From the NCBI RefSeq assembly GCF_028621715.1, contig NZ_CP117466.1:62001-126000 (forward strand): a stretch of 64,000 bases of DNA. Reading direction: 5' to 3'. Source of the stretch: Paracoccus marcusii (GTDB lineage Bacteria; Pseudomonadota; Alphaproteobacteria; Rhodobacterales; Rhodobacteraceae). Below the pieces are notes generated by a model. The model saw nothing but the letters and a program-made list of their open reading frames with translations. It was not told the DNA's origin and searched no databases. The position numbers were made by a program, and so were the translations under genes. Every line of letters starts with the position of its first letter. Positions within the stretch are counted from its first letter, which is position 1. Below, piece by piece: positions 46,303 through 59,361 of the stretch.

Positions 46303-46368
46303 GCCTTTGACGCGCGCGTCACGTCGGGATAGTGCCCCGCCGTGACCATGTGGCGACAGGACCCCGAC

Positions 46369-46830
46369 ATGACGCTGACGATCGACCTGGAAAGCCCGCT
46401 TGGGCCCGACCTGGACCTGCTGTTCCAACGCCACACTGCCGAGATGCATGCCGATACCCCGCCGGGATCGATCCACATGATGCCCAAGGAGGCGCTGGAG
46501 AACCCCGCCATCGCTTTTTTCGTCGTGCGCGACGCGGGCCAACCTGTGGCCATGGGTGCCATCAAGGATCTGGGCGCATCCGAGGGAGAGCTTAAATCCA
46601 TGCACGTGCTGTCCGAACAGCGCGGGCGGGGCGTGTCGCGGATGTTGCTACGGCACATGCTGGGTCACGCGCGGAATGCGGGCTATGCCAAGCTATCGCT
46701 GGAAACCGGCGTGCAGCCGGGATTTGTCGCGGCGCGTGGCCTCTATGCCCGCGAGGGGTTCACGGAATGCCCGCCCTTCGGCAGCTATCGCGCCGACCCG
46801 CATTCGGTCTTCATGACGCTGATGCTGTAA
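46369..46830 (+). CDS. GNAT family N-acetyltransferase
   Basis: A 153-aa acetyltransferase. Acetyl-CoA binding motif A is at MHVLSEQRGRGVSRMLLRHML, followed by the motif-B helix YAKLSLETGVQPGFVAARGLYARE. I chose ATG 46369 (MTLTIDLESPLG) with AGGA upstream; ATG 46348 and GTG 46342 are alternatives. It may be co-transcribed with the preceding aminotransferase gene. Substrate unknown. Confidence 0.88.
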   Translation: MTLTIDLESPLGPDLDLLFQRHTAEMHADTPPGSIHMMPKEALENPAIAFFVVRDAGQPVAMGAIKDLGASEGELKSMHVLSEQRGRGVSRMLLRHMLGHARNAGYAKLSLETGVQPGFVAARGLYAREGFTECPPFGSYRADPHSVFMTLML

Positions 46831-46835
46831 TTCAA

Positions 46836-46863
46836 ACGGCGCGCATCCTGCGATGCGCGCCGT
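46836..46863. terminator. Bidirectional terminator between GNAT and PRC-barrel genes
   Basis: Perfect 12-bp stem (ACGGCGCGCATC at 46836-46847, complement 46852-46863) with a 4-nt loop, placed between two convergent genes. No T run of note on the plus strand; TTTGAATT follows on the minus strand. Confidence 0.65.
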
Positions 46864-46881
46864 CGTCTTCCTGTCGAACAA

Positions 46882-47178
46882 TCAGTGCTCGTGCGTGGGC
46901 AGAGCCTTCAGATCATCCTTGGTCCAGTTGGTCCGGGCATGCACGGTGCCGCTTTCGTCGCGCATGAAGTCCAGGTCGGTCGCCGGAACCATGACCGGCT
47001 TGGCGCCGATGCCCAGGAACCCGCCGACGTCAAGAACGACCTTGGCCGAAGCACCCATGCCGTGCGTGTGCGACACGCTGCCGACGGTTTCGTCGCCCGG
47101 GCCATAGACGGTGGCGCCGTCCAGAACGGCCTCGGTCAGTTCGTCGTGGGTCAGTCGCGTGTGATTTGCGTGGTCCAT
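46882..47178 (-). CDS. PRC-barrel domain-containing protein
   Basis: A 98-aa protein with a PRC-barrel-like core (TVYGPGDETVGSVSHTHG, KVVLDVGGFLGIGAKPVMVP, LDFMRDESG) and a His-rich C-terminus (LPTHEH). PRC barrels bind RNA or other proteins; small single-domain ones like this are common and abundant in alphaproteobacteria. A full AAGGAGG lies upstream of the ATG at 47178. Role unknown. Confidence 0.88.
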   Translation of the reverse strand: MDHANHTRLTHDELTEAVLDGATVYGPGDETVGSVSHTHGMGASAKVVLDVGGFLGIGAKPVMVPATDLDFMRDESGTVHARTNWTKDDLKALPTHEH

Positions 47179-47331
47179 GTCGACCTCCTTCAGGTGGTGT
47201 GGCACATCAACACTGGCCCAGCGGGTGCCGTTCCATCGTCATGGGATGGCCCTGCGCACAAGTTCGTGCTTGCCGGGGCGATTAGCGTCTGGATTGCCGA
47301 TGCGCCTGCCGCTAAGAAAGGCCAGCCCGCG

Positions 47332-47408
47332 GGCCCCGTAGCTCAACTGGATAGAGCAATTGACTTCTAATCAATAGGTTGCAGGTTCGAATCCTGCCGG
47401 GGTCGCCA
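47332..47408 (+). tRNA. tRNA-Arg, anticodon UCU
   Basis: 77-nt cloverleaf with encoded CCA. Acceptor GGCCCCG pairs with CGGGGTC (one G-T pair); D-arm GCTC/GAGC; anticodon stem ATTGA/TCAAT with loop CTTCTAA, anticodon TCT at 47366-47368; T-arm GCAGG-TTCGAAT-CCTGC. It reads AGA, a rare codon in a genome this GC-rich. Confidence 0.97.
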
Positions 47409-47435
47409 TTTTCCGTTTCAGCTCAGACCCTTACC

Positions 47436-47456
47436 GCACCAATCGGTGCATCTTTT
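47436..47456 (+). terminator. Terminator of tRNA-Arg
   Basis: 5-bp hairpin GCACC-AATC-GGTGC (47436-47449) followed by ATCTTTT, 28 bases after the tRNA. A second perfect hairpin, TCCTGTCC-ATAA-GGACAGGA, follows at 47456-47475 without a T run. Confidence 0.6.
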
Positions 47457-47509
47457 CCTGTCCATAAGGACAGGATGACGCCGCCGTCGACTTCAGACAA
47501 AAGAGGCTT

Positions 47510-47562
47510 ATCGGCCGGGCGTCCTTGGTGGTTGGTTTAAAGAGTTCAGACGCCCGGCCGAT
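47510..47562. repeat. 14-bp perfect inverted repeat downstream of tRNA-Arg
   Basis: ATCGGCCGGGCGTC (47510-47523) and its exact complement (47549-47562) flank a 25-nt AT-richer loop. It ends 15 bases from the stop of the M20 peptidase gene on the minus strand and may act as its terminator; the large loop is unusual for that. Confidence 0.6.
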
Positions 47563-47577
47563 CTGTCACCCCTGCGG

Positions 47578-48969
47578 TCAAGTGCTATCAGCGGGCGTCC
47601 CCAGATCCCACCACAGCCCCGCCATGATCGCCAGCGCCTGTCGCGACAGGCTTTGCAATGCATGTTCGTCGGGTGCGTGCTGACAGCAGCCACGATAGGA
47701 ATGGGGCACCCAGATCGTCGGCAGGCCCAGGATTTCCGCAAAGCATTCGTTGGGCAGCGATCCGGCCAGGTTCGGCAGCAGATGCGGATCCTGCCCGGTC
47801 GTCCGCCGGACCGACCCCGCGACCCGGCGCACCCAGTCATGGTCGGGCATCAGCCGCGTGGCATGGGCGGGATCGCCGTCCCGCGGCACGATGCGCACCG
47901 CGTGATGGCCGTGGCGATCCAGGTGGCGACGCAGCGCCGGCAGGATGTCATCCGGATCGGTCCCCACGACATAGCGCAGCTGGCAGGTCGCCCGCGCGCG
48001 GCCCGCGATGGCGTTCACGGGTGCGTCGGGCACACCGGCGGTCATCGCCAGCACCGCAAAGCTGTTCCACCCAAAGGCGCGTTCGGTGGGTGTCAGCCCG
48101 ACCTCTCCCCAATCGACATCGACCTGGGGGCCGCCCGCCTCGATCACCGGCAGGTCGCGCAAGGCGTCGCGCAGCGCGGGCGTCAGGCTGTCGGGGCGCC
48201 ATTCCGGGACCTGGATCTGGCCGCGCCGATCGCAGATCGTGGCCAGCGCATGGGCCAGGATCATCGCCGGATCGGCCAGAAGACCGCCCCAGTTTCCCGA
48301 ATGATGCGCCCCCGACCGCAGCTCCAGCACCAGATCAAAGGCCAGCGCCGCGCGCGATCCCATGAACAGCGTCGGCACGTCGGCCTGCAGGCGCGGGCCG
48401 TCGGACGCGATCAGCACATCGGCCGCCAGCGCATCGGCATGATCCCGGCAGACCTGGGCCAGGCCGGGCGATCCGGTCTCCTCGGACATCTCGAAGATGA
48501 TCCGCATGTTGAAGCCCAGATGCCCGCGCGTGTCGATGACAGCCTGCAGCGCGGCCAGGTTGATCAGGTGCTGCCCCTTGTTGTCGGCCGCGCCACGGCC
48601 ATACAGGCGGTCGCCCTCGGCGGTCAGGACAAAGGGCGACAGCCCGTCGCGCCACTGGTCGGTCTGGGCGCGGACCACGTCGCCATGACCATAGGTCAGG
48701 ACCGTGGTCAGGGCCGGATCCTCGATCCGTTCCGCGATCAGCAGGGGGCCGCCCCGCGGGTCGGGATTGTCCAGCACCCGCGGGGCGAAACCCAGACCGG
48801 ACAGGCGCGGTATCATCGCCTCGGTCAGATAGCGGTCCAGATGGGGCCGCTGCGCCGGGTCCTGGCTTTCGGTCGGATGCGCCACCAAGGCCGCCAGATC
48901 GGCCTGGAATCCGCCCTCGTCGAAATAGCCTTCGGCGCGGGCGATCGCATCCTGTCGCGCATCGGTCAT
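47578..48969 (-). CDS. M20-family metallopeptidase (dipeptidase-like)
   Basis: A 463-aa di-zinc peptidase of family M20. Metal ligands: His (LTYGHGDVV), bridging Asp ([12 protein letters not shown]), the Glu-Glu pair ([10 protein letters not shown]), Asp (IASDGPR) and the C-terminal His ([17 protein letters not shown]). It is the last gene of a dipeptide-type ABC transporter operon and overlaps the upstream ATPase gene by an ATGA, so it likely hydrolyses the imported peptides in the cytoplasm. No signal peptide is present, which agrees. Confidence 0.92.
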   Translation of the reverse strand: MTDARQDAIARAEGYFDEGGFQADLAALVAHPTESQDPAQRPHLDRYLTEAMIPRLSGLGFAPRVLDNPDPRGGPLLIAERIEDPALTTVLTYGHGDVVRAQTDQWRDGLSPFVLTAEGDRLYGRGAADNKGQHLINLAALQAVIDTRGHLGFNMRIIFEMSEETGSPGLAQVCRDHADALAADVLIASDGPRLQADVPTLFMGSRAALAFDLVLELRSGAHHSGNWGGLLADPAMILAHALATICDRRGQIQVPEWRPDSLTPALRDALRDLPVIEAGGPQVDVDWGEVGLTPTERAFGWNSFAVLAMTAGVPDAPVNAIAGRARATCQLRYVVGTDPDDILPALRRHLDRHGHHAVRIVPRDGDPAHATRLMPDHDWVRRVAGSVRRTTGQDPHLLPNLAGSLPNECFAEILGLPTIWVPHSYRGCCQHAPDEHALQSLSRQALAIMAGLWWDLGTPADST

Positions 48970-49727
48970 GGGCGGGCCTCCGGGCGGTATCCGGCGGACG
49001 CCTCGATCAGGTGGGTGGTATAAGGCTGGGCGCCCTGCCCCGCCCGCAGATGGGACGCCGGCAGGATCTCGACGATGCGGCCGCGCTGCATCACGGCCAG
49101 CCGGTCGCACATATGGGCGATCACCGACAAGTCGTGGCTGACCATCAGATAGGTCAGCCCGTGTTCGTCGCGCAGATCGGCCAGCAGGTTCAGGATCTCG
49201 GCCTGGACGCTGACGTCCAGCGCGCTGGTCGGCTCGTCCAGCAGCAGCAGGCGCGGCTCCGCCGCCAAGGCGCGGGCGATCGCCACGCGCTGACGCTGTC
49301 CCCCGGACAGCTGGTGCGGATAGCGGAAGCGGAACCCCCGGCCCAGACCCACGTCGTCCAGCAGCTTGACGATGCGCTGGTCGATCCGGTCCATGCCCTG
49401 CAGGCGCAGGGTTTCCGCCAGGACGGCATCGACGGAATGGCGTGGATGCAGGCTGGCATAGGGGTCCTGGAACACCATCTGAACGGTGCGAAAGAACGCC
49501 CGGTCGCGCCGCTCTCCCTTCTGAGCCTGACCGTCGACCGCGATCCGGCCGGACCAGCCGGGGATCAGGCCTGCGATGGCGCGCAGGATGGTCGACTTGC
49601 CCGAACCGCTTTCGCCGACCAGGCCAAAGCTTTCGCCCTGCGCCACATCGAAGGCCGCGTTGTGGACAGCGGTGACGCGGTCGGGCTCCTGCCCGAACCA
49701 GACGGTCAGATCGGCAACGCTCAGCAT
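48966..49727 (-). CDS. Peptide ABC transporter ATP-binding protein (DppF/OppF-like)
   Basis: A 253-aa ATPase with Walker [11 protein letters not shown]-loop [15 protein letters not shown], signature [15 protein letters not shown], Walker [15 protein letters not shown] and the H-loop [15 protein letters not shown]. The FQDP...LHPR pattern is diagnostic of the Opp/Dpp family. Shorter than usual at the C-terminus, with no Cys-rich zinc/iron-sulfur segment. Fifth gene of the transporter operon. Confidence 0.94.
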   Translation of the reverse strand: MLSVADLTVWFGQEPDRVTAVHNAAFDVAQGESFGLVGESGSGKSTILRAIAGLIPGWSGRIAVDGQAQKGERRDRAFFRTVQMVFQDPYASLHPRHSVDAVLAETLRLQGMDRIDQRIVKLLDDVGLGRGFRFRYPHQLSGGQRQRVAIARALAAEPRLLLLDEPTSALDVSVQAEILNLLADLRDEHGLTYLMVSHDLSVIAHMCDRLAVMQRGRIVEILPASHLRAGQGAQPYTTHLIEASAGYRPEARP

Positions 49728-49728
49728 C

Positions 49729-50583
49729 TCAGGGGCCTTTCACGACGGGGTCGCGCCAGCTGTCCTGGCGCTGGAGGACGGACAGGCGCGACACCGGCGC
49801 GTCCAGCCGCGGCAGGCTGTCCAGAAGCCCGCGGGTATAGGGGTGCTGCGCCCCGTGCAGGTCGCGGGCGGGCAGCGTCTCGACCACGCGGCCGGCATAC
49901 ATGATCAGCACGCGGTCGCAGAACTGCGCCACCAGGTTCAGGTCGTGGCTGATGAAGATCAGCCCCATGCCGCGGTCGCGGACCAGCCGGTCCATGATGT
50001 GCAGCACCTCGGTCCGGACCGACACGTCCAGCGCGCTGGTCGGTTCGTCCGCGATCAGGATCTGCGGATCGGGGGCCAGCATCATGGCGATCATGATGCG
50101 CTGACCCATGCCGCCCGACACCTCGTGGGGATAGCTGTCCATGACGCGTTCGGGGTCACGGATCTGCACGGCCTCCAGCATCTCCAGGGCCTTGGCGCGG
50201 GCGGCGGCGCGGGGCGCGCGGGCGTGCAGGCGATAGGCCTCGATGATCTGCTGGCCCACGGTCATCACCGGGTTCAGGCTGAACTTGGGGTCCTGCATGA
50301 CCATGCTGATGCGCCCGCCGCGGATGGCGCGCATCTGCCGGTCGGGCAGGTTCAGGATGGACTGGCCCTCCAGCTCCATCCGGGCGGCCTCGACCCGGCC
50401 GGGCGGACGCACTAGGCCCAGGATCGCGCGGCCGGTCATGGACTTGCCCGACCCGCTCTCGCCCACGACGCCAAGGCGTTCGCGGCCCAGGTCGAAATCG
50501 ATGCCGCGCACGGCCTGAAACTCGCCCTGCCGGGTCGGGAAGGTGACGCGCAGGTCGCGCACGGACAGAAGGGGTTCGGTCAC
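49729..50583 (-). CDS. Peptide ABC transporter ATP-binding protein (DppD/OppD-like)
   Basis: A 284-aa ATPase with Walker [12 protein letters not shown]-loop MQDPKFSLNPVMTVG, signature VSGGMGQRIMIAMML, Walker [15 protein letters not shown] and H-loop FISHDLNLVAQ. I place the start at GTG 50583, which overlaps the upstream permease stop as GTGA; the open frame runs on through that permease in another frame but is non-coding there. The DppF-like gene follows after one base. Confidence 0.94.
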   Translation of the reverse strand: MTEPLLSVRDLRVTFPTRQGEFQAVRGIDFDLGRERLGVVGESGSGKSMTGRAILGLVRPPGRVEAARMELEGQSILNLPDRQMRAIRGGRISMVMQDPKFSLNPVMTVGQQIIEAYRLHARAPRAAARAKALEMLEAVQIRDPERVMDSYPHEVSGGMGQRIMIAMMLAPDPQILIADEPTSALDVSVRTEVLHIMDRLVRDRGMGLIFISHDLNLVAQFCDRVLIMYAGRVVETLPARDLHGAQHPYTRGLLDSLPRLDAPVSRLSVLQRQDSWRDPVVKGP

Positions 50584-51488
50584 GACTTGTCTCCCTTGGG
50601 GTCCAGCACGTCGCGCAGCCCGTCGCCCAGCAGGTTGAAGGCCATCGACACCAGGAAGATGGCGATGCCCGGCATGGCGGCGACCCACCAGAAGTCGAGG
50701 ATGTAGCCCCGCCCGTCCGAGATCATCGCCCCCCATTCGGGCAGCGGCGGCTGCGCGCCGAGGCCCAGAAAGCCCAGGCCCGCCGCCGACAGGATGATCC
50801 CCGCCATGTCCAGCGCCACCCGCACGATCAGCGACGACAGGCACAGCGGCCAGATGTGGCGGATCAGCAGGCGCAGCCGCCCCGCCCCCTGCAGCCGCGC
50901 GGCGGCGATGAAGTCGGCGTTGCGGATGGTCAGCGTCTCGGCCCGCGCCAGGCGCGCATAGGGCGGCCAGGCGGTCAGCGCCAGCGCCAGCACCGCGTTG
51001 CCGATGCTGGGCCCCAGGGCCGCGACGAAGGCCAGCGCCAGGATCAGCTTGGGGAAGGCCAGGAAGATGTCGGTCACCCGCATCAGCACCTGGTCCACCC
51101 AGCCCCCGGCAAAACCCGCCACCGTGCCGATCAGCAGCCCGATGACCGGCGCGATCAGCGCGACCGTGCCCACGATGAACAGCGTGATGCGCGAGCCGTG
51201 GATCAGCCGCGAGAGGATGTCGCGCCCCAGGGCGTCGGTGCCCAGCCAATGCGCCGCCGACGGCGGCTGCAACCGGTCGGCCAGGTTCTGGGCATAGGGG
51301 TCCTGCGGCGCGATCCAGGGCGCCAGGATCGCCATGCCGATCAGCAGCGCCAGGATGATCAGCCCGACCATCGCCAGCCTGTTGGCGCGGAAGGTCAGCC
51401 AGCCCTGATAGATCGCGCCAAGCCGCGCCTGGCGGCGGGTCTGGGGCGCGTCGGACAGCAACCAATCGCGGCGTGTCATGGCGCTCAT
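50580..51488 (-). CDS. Peptide ABC transporter permease (DppC-like)
   Basis: A 302-aa inner-membrane permease. The cytoplasmic N-terminus and first helix (LAMVGLIILALLIGMAILAPWIAP) and HWLGTDALGRDILSRLIHGSR are diagnostic of DppC/OppC. The EAA-type loop lies at FIAAARLQGAGRLRLLIRHI. ATG at 51488 overlaps the TGA of the DppB-like gene. Confidence 0.94.
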   Translation of the reverse strand: MSAMTRRDWLLSDAPQTRRQARLGAIYQGWLTFRANRLAMVGLIILALLIGMAILAPWIAPQDPYAQNLADRLQPPSAAHWLGTDALGRDILSRLIHGSRITLFIVGTVALIAPVIGLLIGTVAGFAGGWVDQVLMRVTDIFLAFPKLILALAFVAALGPSIGNAVLALALTAWPPYARLARAETLTIRNADFIAAARLQGAGRLRLLIRHIWPLCLSSLIVRVALDMAGIILSAAGLGFLGLGAQPPLPEWGAMISDGRGYILDFWWVAAMPGIAIFLVSMAFNLLGDGLRDVLDPKGDKS

Positions 51489-52555
51489 GTCGACCTCGGA
51501 TCCAGGAAACGGTACAGGATGTCGCTGAACAGGTTCAGCACGACGAAGCACACGCCCACGACCACCGTTCCGCCCAGGACCGCGTTCATGTCGCCCGACA
51601 GAAGGCCGCGGGTGATGTAGCTGCCCAGGCCCGGCCAGCTGAAGATGATCTCGGTCAGGACCGACCCCTCCAGCAGAGAGCCGAAGGACAGTGCGATGAC
51701 CGTCACCAGCGGGATCGCGATGTTGCGGAAGGCGTGGCCCCAGATGACGGCGCGTTCGGACAGGCCCTTGACGCGGGCGGTGGTGATGTATTCCGCCGAC
51801 AACTGCTCCAGCATGAAGCTGCGCGTCATGCGGCTGATATAGGCCAGCGAATAATAGCCCAGCAGGCTGGCCGGCAGGATGATGTGAGAGAACGCGTCGC
51901 GGAACGCGCCCCAGTCCCCGGCGATCAGGCTGTCGACCAGGATCATGCCGGTCACGTTCGGCACCATCCCGTCATAGATGATCCCCTGCCGCCCCGGCCC
52001 CCCGACCCAGCCCAGCATGCCATAGAAGATCAGCAGGCCCATCAGCCCCAGCCAGAAGATCGGCATCGAATAGCCGACCAGCGCCACGACGCGGGCGACC
52101 TGGTCGATGACGCCGCCGCGCCGCGCCGCCGCGATCACGCCCAGGGGCACACCGATCACGACGCCGATGAAGGTCCCCAGGGCCGCCAGCTCGAAGGTCG
52201 CGGGAAAGACGCGGGCGATGTCCTGTGCCACCGGCTGCCCGGTGGAGATGGACCGTCCGAAATCGCCGCGCAGCACGTCGCCCACATAGGACAGGAACTG
52301 CACGATCAGCGGCTGGTCCAGACCCATCGCCACATAGGCGGCGTCGTACTGGGCCTGGGTGGCGCGGTCGCCTACCACCTTCAGCACCGGGTCGATCGGC
52401 ATGACCCGCCCGATGATGAAGGTGACCAGCAGCAGCCCCAGGAGAGTCAGCGCCAGCGACAGGACGGTCCCCGCCACGCTGCGCACGCGCCTGCGGGTCA
52501 GGGCGCGGCGCCGCGACGATGCGGTCGCGGCGCCGGTCGGATCGGTCGGGGCCAT
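51485..52555 (-). CDS. Peptide ABC transporter permease (DppB-like)
   Basis: A 356-aa permease of the DppB/OppB type: N-terminal helix (LSLALTLLGLLLVTFIIGRV) after an Arg-rich leader, a long periplasmic loop with GLDQPLIVQFLSYVGDVLRG, RSISTGQPVAQDI, then the C-terminal five helices with loop YITTARVKGLSERAVIWGH. Directly follows the binding-protein gene (stop to start, no spacer). Confidence 0.94.
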   Translation of the reverse strand: MAPTDPTGAATASSRRRALTRRRVRSVAGTVLSLALTLLGLLLVTFIIGRVMPIDPVLKVVGDRATQAQYDAAYVAMGLDQPLIVQFLSYVGDVLRGDFGRSISTGQPVAQDIARVFPATFELAALGTFIGVVIGVPLGVIAAARRGGVIDQVARVVALVGYSMPIFWLGLMGLLIFYGMLGWVGGPGRQGIIYDGMVPNVTGMILVDSLIAGDWGAFRDAFSHIILPASLLGYYSLAYISRMTRSFMLEQLSAEYITTARVKGLSERAVIWGHAFRNIAIPLVTVIALSFGSLLEGSVLTEIIFSWPGLGSYITRGLLSGDMNAVLGGTVVVGVCFVVLNLFSDILYRFLDPRST

Positions 52556-54154
52556 TTATTCGCCCTTCGTCACCTGACGATACATGACCGACGAAATGGC
52601 GCCGCCGCTCCACCAGTTCTGGACGCCGTCGCGCAGGCCGACCTGTTCGATGCGCTGGAACAGCGGAACGATCGGGGCCTCGGCCTGGTACTGGCGCTGG
52701 ATGTCCTGATACATCGCGGCGCGGGCGTCGGCGTCCTGCTCCAGGGTGGCGGCGACAGTGGCCTCGTTCATCTCGGCCGGTACCTCATAGGCGTTGCGCC
52801 AGGCCAGCAGGCCCACGGCCGCGGCCTCGTCGCTGTTGTCGGGGTTATAGGCGAAGGTCGCGGCATTGGTGTTCGGGTCCGAATAATCCGGGCCCCATTC
52901 GCCCAGGAAGATCGGAACCTCGCGGGCGCGATAGGCGTCCAGCACCTGCGCGCCGGTCATCTGCTCGATCTCCAGGGTCAGGCCGACCTGGGCCATCGAC
53001 GCCTGCAGGGTCTGGGCCACGTCCACGTATTCGCGCAGATCGCGCACGCGGGTGGTGATGGTGCCGCCCTCGATCCCCGCATCGGTCAGGATCTGGCGGG
53101 CCTTCTCCACGTCATAGGTCCAGGGCTGCTCCTCCAGCACGCCCAGATAGCCCTGCGGCAGGAAGGTCTGGTGGGTGACGAACTGACCCTTCAGGAAGCT
53201 GCCGGTGATGCCCTCGTAATCGACAAGGTGCTTCATCGCCTCGACCACGGCAGGGTTCGACAGCAGTTCGTCCTTCTGGTTCAGGCCCATGTAGAGGATG
53301 CGGCCGCGCGGCTCGTCCTGGATGGTCACGCCCTCGACCGCGGCGATGGATTCCACGTCCGTCGGCGTAAGGTTGCGCGCCACGTCGATATCACCCTGCT
53401 CCAGCAGCAGCCGTTGCGCGCTGGATTCGGCGACGTTGCGCACGATCACGCGCTTCATTTCGGGGGCGCCCTGCCAGTATTCCTCATAGGCGGTCAGCTG
53501 CACCGCCTCGTTCGGACGCCAGGCCGACAGCACATAGGCGCCCGACCCGGCCTCGTTCGTGTTAAGCCAGGCATTGCCCATGTCGCCGTCGACCTCGTTG
53601 GCCATGACGGTCTCCATGTCGACCACGCTGGCGATGTTGGCGGTCAGGCAGTTCAGCACGAAGGTCGGCGCATAGGGCTTGTCCATCGTCAGCGTCAGCG
53701 TGTTGCCGTCGGCGGTGATCATCTGATCGACGTTGTCGGCGGTAAAGCCGAACTGGGTCAGGATGAAGGCCGGGGTCTTGTCCAGCTTGACCGCGCGCTG
53801 CAGCGACCAGGCGGCGTCCGCGGCGCGCACGGGGTTGCCGGAATGGAAGGTCGCATCCTCGCGCAGCGTGAAGGTGATGGACAGGCCGTCCTCGGACACC
53901 GCCCATTCGGTCGCAAGGCTGGGCTGGAAGCCCGCGTCCGGGTCCAGCGGGTTGAAATCGACCAGCCGGTCATAGGTGTTGTTGTTGACGTCGTTGCCCG
54001 CGAACTCGAAGCTTACCGCCGGGTCCAGGCTGATGATATCGTCGATCGTGTGGGCCACGACCAGAGTGTCGGCCGGCGTCTCGGCCCAGGCTGCAGGTGC
54101 AAGCGCCAGCGCCGAGGCCAGAAGCATGGCGCGCATGGTCAGGGGATATGTCAT
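52556..54154 (-). CDS. Peptide ABC transporter substrate-binding protein (SBP family 5)
   Basis: A 532-aa periplasmic binding protein of the DppA/OppA family. Signal peptide to residue 24 (LASALALAPAAWA). The mature start DTLVVAHTIDDIISLDPAV, the LREDATFHSGNPVRAAD loop and the GEWGPDYSDPNTNAATFAYN segment are typical. It is the first gene of a six-gene operon (binding protein, two permeases, two ATPases, M20 peptidase). Ligand is probably a dipeptide or oligopeptide, judged from the peptidase partner. Confidence 0.94.
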   Translation of the reverse strand: MTYPLTMRAMLLASALALAPAAWAETPADTLVVAHTIDDIISLDPAVSFEFAGNDVNNNTYDRLVDFNPLDPDAGFQPSLATEWAVSEDGLSITFTLREDATFHSGNPVRAADAAWSLQRAVKLDKTPAFILTQFGFTADNVDQMITADGNTLTLTMDKPYAPTFVLNCLTANIASVVDMETVMANEVDGDMGNAWLNTNEAGSGAYVLSAWRPNEAVQLTAYEEYWQGAPEMKRVIVRNVAESSAQRLLLEQGDIDVARNLTPTDVESIAAVEGVTIQDEPRGRILYMGLNQKDELLSNPAVVEAMKHLVDYEGITGSFLKGQFVTHQTFLPQGYLGVLEEQPWTYDVEKARQILTDAGIEGGTITTRVRDLREYVDVAQTLQASMAQVGLTLEIEQMTGAQVLDAYRAREVPIFLGEWGPDYSDPNTNAATFAYNPDNSDEAAAVGLLAWRNAYEVPAEMNEATVAATLEQDADARAAMYQDIQRQYQAEAPIVPLFQRIEQVGLRDGVQNWWSGGAISSVMYRQVTKGE

Positions 54155-54271
54155 GTGAGGTTCCTGTCGGTGATCGGCCCCCGCTGTGTCGCGGGGTTGC
54201 ATGTCATGCAGCCTGCCGCAGGCCCGTCCGGCATTCAATGCCAATCTGACGGCCTGCCCGACGGGAAGGGC

Positions 54272-58067
<3,796 letters not shown>

Positions 58068-58071
<4 letters not shown>

Positions 58072-58439
58072 CGTGCCCCCTCCGCGTCCGACGCGACGCA
58101 TCCCAAAGATCCCGGCGCGGGCAGCACCAGCCATGCGCCCCGCTGGCGGACGCGGTCCTCGAACCCGTCGTCGCCCGACAGCACGACCGACAGGCCGGGC
58201 AGCGCGCCAAAGGCGATCACCCCGCCCCCGGCGGCATGGACCAGGTCCAGAACCTGCGCCCGATGCAGGCCGGGACTGGTCATGACAAGGAACTGTCCCG
58301 GCGCGCCCGGGCGGGTCAATGCATGGCCCGCCAGCGCAATCAGCCCCGCCAGCGCCAGCGCCAGCGCCGGCAAAAGCGCGCTCACCGCACCCCCCTCGCT
58401 TTCGCGCGCCGTCATGTCGGCACCGGTTCCAGATGTCAC
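58068..58439 (-). CDS. Small membrane-anchored protein, first gene of the kinase/cyclase operon
   Basis: A 123-aa protein of no recognised family. A short acidic N-terminus is followed by one membrane helix (ALLPALALALAGLIALAGHAL, about residues 22-42) and a ~75-residue domain (APGQFLVMTSPGLHRAQVLD, GGVIAFGALPGLSVVLSG, RGAWLVLPAPG) predicted outside the cytoplasm. Start at GTG 58439 because AGGAG sits 6 nt upstream; ATG 58415 lacks such a site. It overlaps the kinase gene by an ATGA, so it is probably an accessory sensor or modulator of that kinase (inference). Confidence 0.78.
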
Positions 58440-59361
58440 GATGTGCTCCTGCCCTATCCTTGGACTGCACAATATCTTGCATCGCGTCGTCCGTCCGCAG
58501 ACCGGTCGAATGCAAGAATGTCCAAAACGATGCGGTTCATACGGAACCACTGGCGTCACCGTGCACCCACGGGGGGTCCGGAGGCGCGCAGCCCCCGGCC
58601 ACCGCGGGACGCAATCCGCGTGCAACGGCCCTCGCAGACGGGCCGCCGAACCCCGTCCCCGCCCGGCGCTGCCATGGCTGCCTAAAAATCATGGGACAAA
58701 CCGGATCAGTCGCCCGGCACGACTGTTTTTCGTGAAGAATGCCCAATTCTGAAATGGGGCAGTGGCGGCAGATCAGCCGATCGTCGCTGCATTCTGTGAT
58801 CTCAACAGCATCGCCCACCCGCGGGGTCGTGTGATCGACCGGCCCTTGCTTCCTGCGTGCTGCTCGCGCTCGATATTCCCTCCGACAGATGCCATAAATG
58901 ACAGTGCCGCCCCGCCCATCGCTTTCCGTGACGATGACTGCGGAATCCACGCGCGGCGCTCCGCTCAGGCGGTGGTCGGGGAATCCAGGATGTACCGCCC
59001 CGGACATCTCCGTGTCCCGGGCATTCCGGTCGAATGCGGCACCTGACTGGCACTTCATCCGGACGAGGGCTTTCAGCGCATTCTTGACGCCGTGCAGCTT
59101 TGACAACGGGGGTCAGGCCATGGACCTGTCGGCCTATCCGACCTAGGGTCCCTGCGCCGGCACGTTACACGCGTCCCGTCACCGGCCATGCGGCGGCTCC
59201 GGACAGGCACGGTCCGGATCAACCGCCATGATCGCTGGTGCGATCATGCCCTGCCGGCCGGGACTGCGGGTAACGTGGCATCGGCAGCGATCCGGGCTGC
59301 ACCGCCTGTCGCGAACGTGGCCAACACAAGACCGTGCCGAATGAAATCTGAGGAGCCTTCC
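58440..59361. other. Gene-poor interval before the tartrate-type dehydrogenase
   Basis: No gene I can support with confidence. The interval holds an inverted repeat, CTTGCAT (58476-58482) and ATGCAAG (58510-58516), in the promoter region of the signalling operon; a dispersed palindromic element at 58571-58616; and a minus-strand open frame at 58537-59106 (TTG start, 189 aa) whose middle (VDSAVIVTESDGRGGTVIYG, VGDAVEITECSDDRLICRHC) looks faintly protein-like but has no ribosome site, and whose C-terminus runs into the palindromic element. Composition is somewhat less GC-rich than the flanking genes. Confidence 0.5.
58571..58616. repeat. Dispersed palindromic element, copy B
   Basis: 46-bp relative of the element at 21265-21309: same opening (GGGGGGTCCGG) and same ending (CGCGGGACGCAATC), with a diverged centre that weakens the hairpin. 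It lies upstream of the signalling operon rather than between convergent stops. Confidence 0.55.

Noticed and set aside
47332..47577. Integrated element at tRNA-Arg
   Set aside because: No integrase, no duplicated tRNA 3' end and no foreign gene block beside it in this window; only hairpins remain as weak hints.
49729..51465. 578-residue frame suggesting a permease-ATPase fusion
   Set aside because: The part upstream of 50583 is the DppC gene read out of frame (Gly/Arg/Pro-rich); the GTGA overlap shows two separate genes.
58537..59106. 189-residue minus-strand open frame as a real gene
   Set aside because: TTG start without a ribosome site, C-terminus running through a palindromic repeat, and no recognisable family; kept only as a note in the interval entry.
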